From Planctomycetota bacterium (GTDB lineage: Bacteria > Planctomycetota > Phycisphaerae > Sedimentisphaerales > Anaerobacaceae), in NCBI GenBank assembly GCA_020344865.1, contig CP070830.1, positions 1,668,302 through 1,677,746 of the forward strand: DNA of 9,445 bases, written 5' to 3'. The position numbers and the translations under genes were made by a program. The notes below the pieces were generated by a model that saw only the letters and a program-made list of their open reading frames with translations, did not search any database and was not told where the DNA came from. Position 1 is the first letter of the stretch. Each line of letters begins with the position of its first letter. Of this stretch, positions 6,670 to 9,445 are shown piece after piece.

Positions 6670-7086
6670 CTAACAACCAGTACTAACCCCACGGCCAATG
6701 AAAACAAAGATAACCAAATCATCTGAAAGTGTAAATAAGAATTCGTCAAGTTCATATATGTCTATATGTTCATATTTTTCCATCTCTCGCAATCTTCTTG
6801 CCACATCATCATCAATATTGTAACGGGTAGCAAACAGCCCATACTCAGCTTCAGCCTCACAATGGATTAATATCAATTGTCCTTTGCTTATAGCTTTACT
6901 GTCTTGGTTAGCGTACATGTTATCATCTCGCACAAAACCTTTTGGGATACTCCTGCTGAGTTTGTTAACCTCAGCAAAGACTTGGTTTTCCAGTTCTGAA
7001 TAAGGGTACGAAAGTCCACAGCCAATAAGTAGTAAACCAGCAAACAAAAGCACAAATACCAGAATCAGCCTTTCTCTACTAGCCAT
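6670..7086 (-). CDS. Small putative lipoprotein, unknown function
   Basis: The 138 residues match no family I recognise. The N-terminus has a short basic stretch (R4, R6) and a strong hydrophobic core (7-20), ending in the lipobox LIGC with Cys23, so it is probably a lipid-anchored envelope protein. The mature part (24-138) is mixed and acidic, with DDDVARRLREMEKYEHIDIY (92-111) probably helical, and it ends in a hydrophobic strand, DLVIFVFIG (122-130), and a final Cys138. The ATG is 18 nt after the esterase stop and in the same frame as it. An AAGGAG overlapping that stop region is the only ribosome-binding site, 14 nt away. It is the last gene of the minus-strand cassette and converges on the phosphotransferase gene, with 44 nt and no evident terminator between them. 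An outer-surface partner of the esterase is possible, but this is inference only. Confidence 0.65.
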   Translation of the reverse strand: MASRERLILVFVLLFAGLLLIGCGLSYPYSELENQVFAEVNKLSRSIPKGFVRDDNMYANQDSKAISKGQLILIHCEAEAEYGLFATRYNIDDDVARRLREMEKYEHIDIYELDEFLFTLSDDLVIFVFIGRGVSTGC

Positions 7087-7100
7087 CTTTCTTTTCCATT

Positions 7101-7106
7101 CTCCTT
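7101..7106 (-). promoter_or_regulatory. Shine-Dalgarno site of the lipoprotein gene, overlapping the upstream stop
   Basis: AAGGAG on the minus strand shares two bases with the TAA of the 615-residue gene. Its spacing to the ATG is 14 nt, longer than optimal. The overlap suggests coupled translation. Confidence 0.45.
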
Positions 7107-8952
7107 ATGGCACAAACCGTGTTGTTTTACCCTTTGAACCCAAGGGATGAACGCCTATGTGATCTAGGTACCTGAACCCATATTCAGACCTCAGTTTTTC
7201 CACTTGCCTGACTATTCGCTTGAGATTTTCATTTATTTGCCTTGTGCCTGGAACATAGGCTATTTCCGGTGAAGATCCGGCCAATTCCAAAACGGTACGA
7301 CTGCGGTCCGGTACTTTCTCCAATAACTGCGGCAATTGTTCGAGAGTAGTCTCTTGTCCTTCAAATGTCATTCTGTTTTTACCTATCACCAGCCTGACGT
7401 GATACCTCATGTACCCCGGTTGCGGTAAAGTTTCGTCTATTTGATATCGATCGAGGATTTCTCGCATTTTGTCAACCGACAAAGGAACCGCCTGGCCTTG
7501 TTTCACAAGTTCTAAGTCTCTCTTGACTTTTGCAAGCATTCTATCAAGCAACGTCCAGGCAAACACATAGGCACTATTGTGTTTCTTGGCAATCTCATAA
7601 CACGGGTCTATACACTCTAAGCATGTATTTCTTTGGAAATGTTGTTCAAGTTCGTAAAGCTTCTTGAAATCTTTTCTGTCCGGACCGTTCCTTGCAAAAA
7701 ACTTGCGTATATCAGGCCCTTCAAACTCGTTATCGATTTTGTGTCCACCGCCTTTGTTAAGTTTGACGGTAAGGTTTTTTGCATATCTGCGTAGTTCAGG
7801 TAGCTGTGAAGGAAGTTTTTTGCTGTTAGTATCGTTATCTGAGTAACATATCATTATATTGAGACCTTTTGCGGTCTTTTCCGATCCTATCCAACTGCAA
7901 CCGACGGCAACAACTCCTTTCAAGACATCTCGCATATTGGCGTCGGTGAGCATTTGGATGGCAGGTCCGGCAGACATAAAACCACCAGCTGAAAAACCCC
8001 CAATGAACAAGTAGTTTGGGTCACAATTAAAGTTCTTTACAACATCACGGTAAACTCTGCGAATAAACTTGGTATATTTTGGCGTTGGTTTGCCAAGCGG
8101 CCGACCATCTTTGCACCCCAGAGGGTATTTTAAGGCGACATGAACATGGCCGGTTACATGATAAGCTGCGATAAATGTCTCCGCCGGGTTAGTTTGTCCT
8201 TTACCAGGCCACTCAAATATAATTGGGTATTTCCTATCGGCCCTGAAATCTATGGGGAGAGTAATGGTGTACGTCATGGTTTTACCCTGCCAGTCCTTCA
8301 GCGGTTTGCAGGAACGGACATATTCTTTACACGGTTTTAGTGTTTCCACAGCTATAGCACCCAAGCCACGCGGTAATTTTGTGGCTGGCTCAGGAACCAT
8401 ATATGTTCGAAAACAGGCATCAGAACCAGTGGGTGATGAACTATCTCCAGAGGGGCTGCAATAATTCCACCTATGATTTGAATTTGACCATCGCCACAGA
8501 TCACCACCCTGATAAATGTTTCCACTCCAGTTAATCATCCAGTGCATAGTTGGATCGACACCTACCTCTGAATCATCGTTGTATAAAACAATTCCGTACT
8601 GAACACCTGCTGTGAGCATTATTGACTCAGATAGGAAGTCAACAGAATTCCATCCCAGGTCAAATATATGTGAATCAATAGAACCGATAACTAAACCCGA
8701 CGGAACTCCATTATTAACATTAACAATTGAAACAGTAGTTGGGTAACTTTGGTCACCACGATCTTGGTGTCCAACATATATATCAATATGATCAAGCTGG
8801 CCACCAACACCAACCGTAAAAGTTTGGGCATATGAGGTTCCGGAAATGGATGTGTTTCCATTTTTTTGTTCTTGTGCTTGGTCAAGAATTGTGCCCTGTG
8901 CCCAATTCGCCGTCAACACAACGACCGTTACATAAACAATTGCTCTCTTCAT
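7105..8952 (-). CDS. Secreted multidomain esterase with internal PEP-CTERM-like VPEPAT motif
   Basis: The 615 residues read as four parts. (a) A signal peptide, residues 1-20. (b) Residues ~21-185, a beta-rich ectodomain (SYAQTFTVGVGGQLDHIDIY 40-59; WMINWSGN 138-145) like those of PEP-CTERM surface proteins, ending in VPEPAT (186-191). (c) Residues ~195-425, an alpha/beta hydrolase of the PHB-depolymerase/feruloyl-esterase type: strand YPIIFEWPGKG (242-252), nucleophile elbow GFSAGG (319-324, Ser321), likely acid Asp372 or Asp374 in YSDNDTN, and likely His404 in GGGHKID. (d) A helical linker with C444-LE-C447-IDP-C451, then residues ~515-610, a beta-alpha-beta domain (GKNRMTFEGQETTLEQL 524-540; RTVLELA 552-558; YLDHIGVHPLG 595-605) resembling the ExbD/TolR periplasmic fold. 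VPEPAT is followed by Lys and Arg, not by a membrane helix, so it is not a working anchor. It lies between a CARDB-like gene (19 nt upstream) and a lipoprotein (18 nt downstream). The substrate, probably a polymer ester, is unknown. Confidence 0.75.
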   Translation of the reverse strand: MKRAIVYVTVVVLTANWAQGTILDQAQEQKNGNTSISGTSYAQTFTVGVGGQLDHIDIYVGHQDRGDQSYPTTVSIVNVNNGVPSGLVIGSIDSHIFDLGWNSVDFLSESIMLTAGVQYGIVLYNDDSEVGVDPTMHWMINWSGNIYQGGDLWRWSNSNHRWNYCSPSGDSSSPTGSDACFRTYMVPEPATKLPRGLGAIAVETLKPCKEYVRSCKPLKDWQGKTMTYTITLPIDFRADRKYPIIFEWPGKGQTNPAETFIAAYHVTGHVHVALKYPLGCKDGRPLGKPTPKYTKFIRRVYRDVVKNFNCDPNYLFIGGFSAGGFMSAGPAIQMLTDANMRDVLKGVVAVGCSWIGSEKTAKGLNIMICYSDNDTNSKKLPSQLPELRRYAKNLTVKLNKGGGHKIDNEFEGPDIRKFFARNGPDRKDFKKLYELEQHFQRNTCLECIDPCYEIAKKHNSAYVFAWTLLDRMLAKVKRDLELVKQGQAVPLSVDKMREILDRYQIDETLPQPGYMRYHVRLVIGKNRMTFEGQETTLEQLPQLLEKVPDRSRTVLELAGSSPEIAYVPGTRQINENLKRIVRQVEKLRSEYGFRYLDHIGVHPLGSKGKTTRFVP

Positions 8953-8971
8953 TTTCTGCTGCTCTCAATAA

Positions 8972-9445
8972 TCACCTCAACGACTTAATTTCTTTTATTT
9001 TATCTTCATAGACAACAACCTTTAGCGATGTGCTATTATTTGTTTCATCTGTTTCGGTGACGAAGTCTTCCGTATCGAGAATAACACAGAACTCATTAAC
9101 ACCTTCATCCAAAGCAAAGGGTAAGCTTCTTTCATTCCAAACATCGCCTGCCTTAATTGGGCCGGCTCCGTAGGAACCACTTTGTTGTTTTCCTTTCTCG
9201 TTCAGATTCTCGGCCGGGTCACCGCGATAAAATTTGACGCAAAAAGAGGGGCTAACACTGCCTCCCTTGTTTATGATTGAAACAGTAAGAGTATATAATT
9301 CTGTATCCGGGTACGGATCAATCTTAAAGCCATCTTTAGCGATGGCTAAATCGATATCACCACGTGTGCCAATGGAGAATATTCCAAGTGATAATAAAAT
9401 TGCAGCGACAATGATTAGAGAAATGATGAAAATGATCCACCGCAG
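8972..9445 (-). CDS. CARDB-like membrane-anchored protein, N-terminus cut by window edge
   Basis: An open frame runs from the right edge to a TGA at 8972-8974, giving 157 visible residues. Near the visible start lies a hydrophobic segment, WIIFIISLIIVAAILLSLG (3-21), a membrane helix or signal anchor. An extracytoplasmic domain follows with the CARDB pattern: a strand LYTLTVSIINKGG (about 49-61), FCVKFYRGDP, an 'I.AGD.W' turn, FALDEGVNEFCVILDTED (about 107-124) and the closing TDETNN (128-133). CARDB domains are Ig-like adhesion or spacer modules on exported proteins. The tail KVVVYEDKIKEIKSLR is charged. The stop is 19 nt before the esterase ATG, so the genes are probably cotranscribed and this one comes first in the cassette as seen. 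The true start and any N-terminal domain lie outside the window. Confidence 0.7.
   Translation of the reverse strand: MRWIIFIISLIIVAAILLSLGIFSIGTRGDIDLAIAKDGFKIDPYPDTELYTLTVSIINKGGSVSPSFCVKFYRGDPAENLNEKGKQQSGSYGAGPIKAGDVWNERSLPFALDEGVNEFCVILDTEDFVTETDETNNSTSLKVVVYEDKIKEIKSLR

Noticed and set aside
8691..8885. Small minus-strand frame at the start of the esterase gene
   Set aside because: It overlaps the signal peptide and ectodomain coding region in another frame and has no domain or ribosome-binding site of its own.

Overview
The window looks like a chromosomal stretch from a Planctomycetota bacterium, most likely Phycisphaerae or Sedimentisphaerales. That placement is an inference. It rests on a PQQ-like beta-propeller secretory protein, a DUF1844 protein next to smpB, a PEP-CTERM-type VPEPAT motif in an exported protein, and mostly weak Shine-Dalgarno sites. 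No rRNA, tRNA, CRISPR array, transposase or integrase was seen.

Layout. (1) Positions 1-2270 hold four minus-strand genes in close order: smpB, a DUF1844 protein, trpC, and a TauE/SafE permease cut by the left edge. Gaps are 25, 50 and 6 nt, so this is a likely operon. A promoter-like pair sits so close to the smpB ATG that the mRNA could be leaderless. (2) Positions 2427-3593 (minus) encode an exported PQQ-like beta-propeller protein of unknown role, in visibly AT-richer DNA. (3) Positions 3594-3952 are a pyrimidine-rich divergent intergenic region with low-complexity repeats and possible promoters. (4) Positions 3953-6625 (plus) encode an 890-residue dikinase-type phosphotransferase. Its domain order matches rifampicin phosphotransferase rather than PEP synthase. 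(5) Positions 6670-9445 (minus) are an AT-richer three-gene cassette for the cell envelope. In transcription order these are a membrane-anchored CARDB-like protein (cut by the right edge), a 615-residue secreted multidomain esterase, and a small lipoprotein.

The most unusual item is the 615-residue protein. Its first ~190 residues look like a PEP-CTERM cargo ectodomain ending in VPEPAT. The hydrophobic anchor and Arg cluster expected after that motif are missing, and an alpha/beta-hydrolase domain with a GFSAG nucleophile elbow follows. A C-terminal domain resembling the ExbD/TolR periplasmic fold comes last. A second oddity is a CTCCT-rich intergenic repeat seen at two loci. One copy spans the smpB 3' end, supplying its last sense codons, its stop, and the ribosome-binding site of the next gene.

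The housekeeping genes serve trans-translation (smpB) and tryptophan synthesis (trpC). The AT-richer islands carry exported accessory proteins. No complete new defence or mobile system could be demonstrated from this window.
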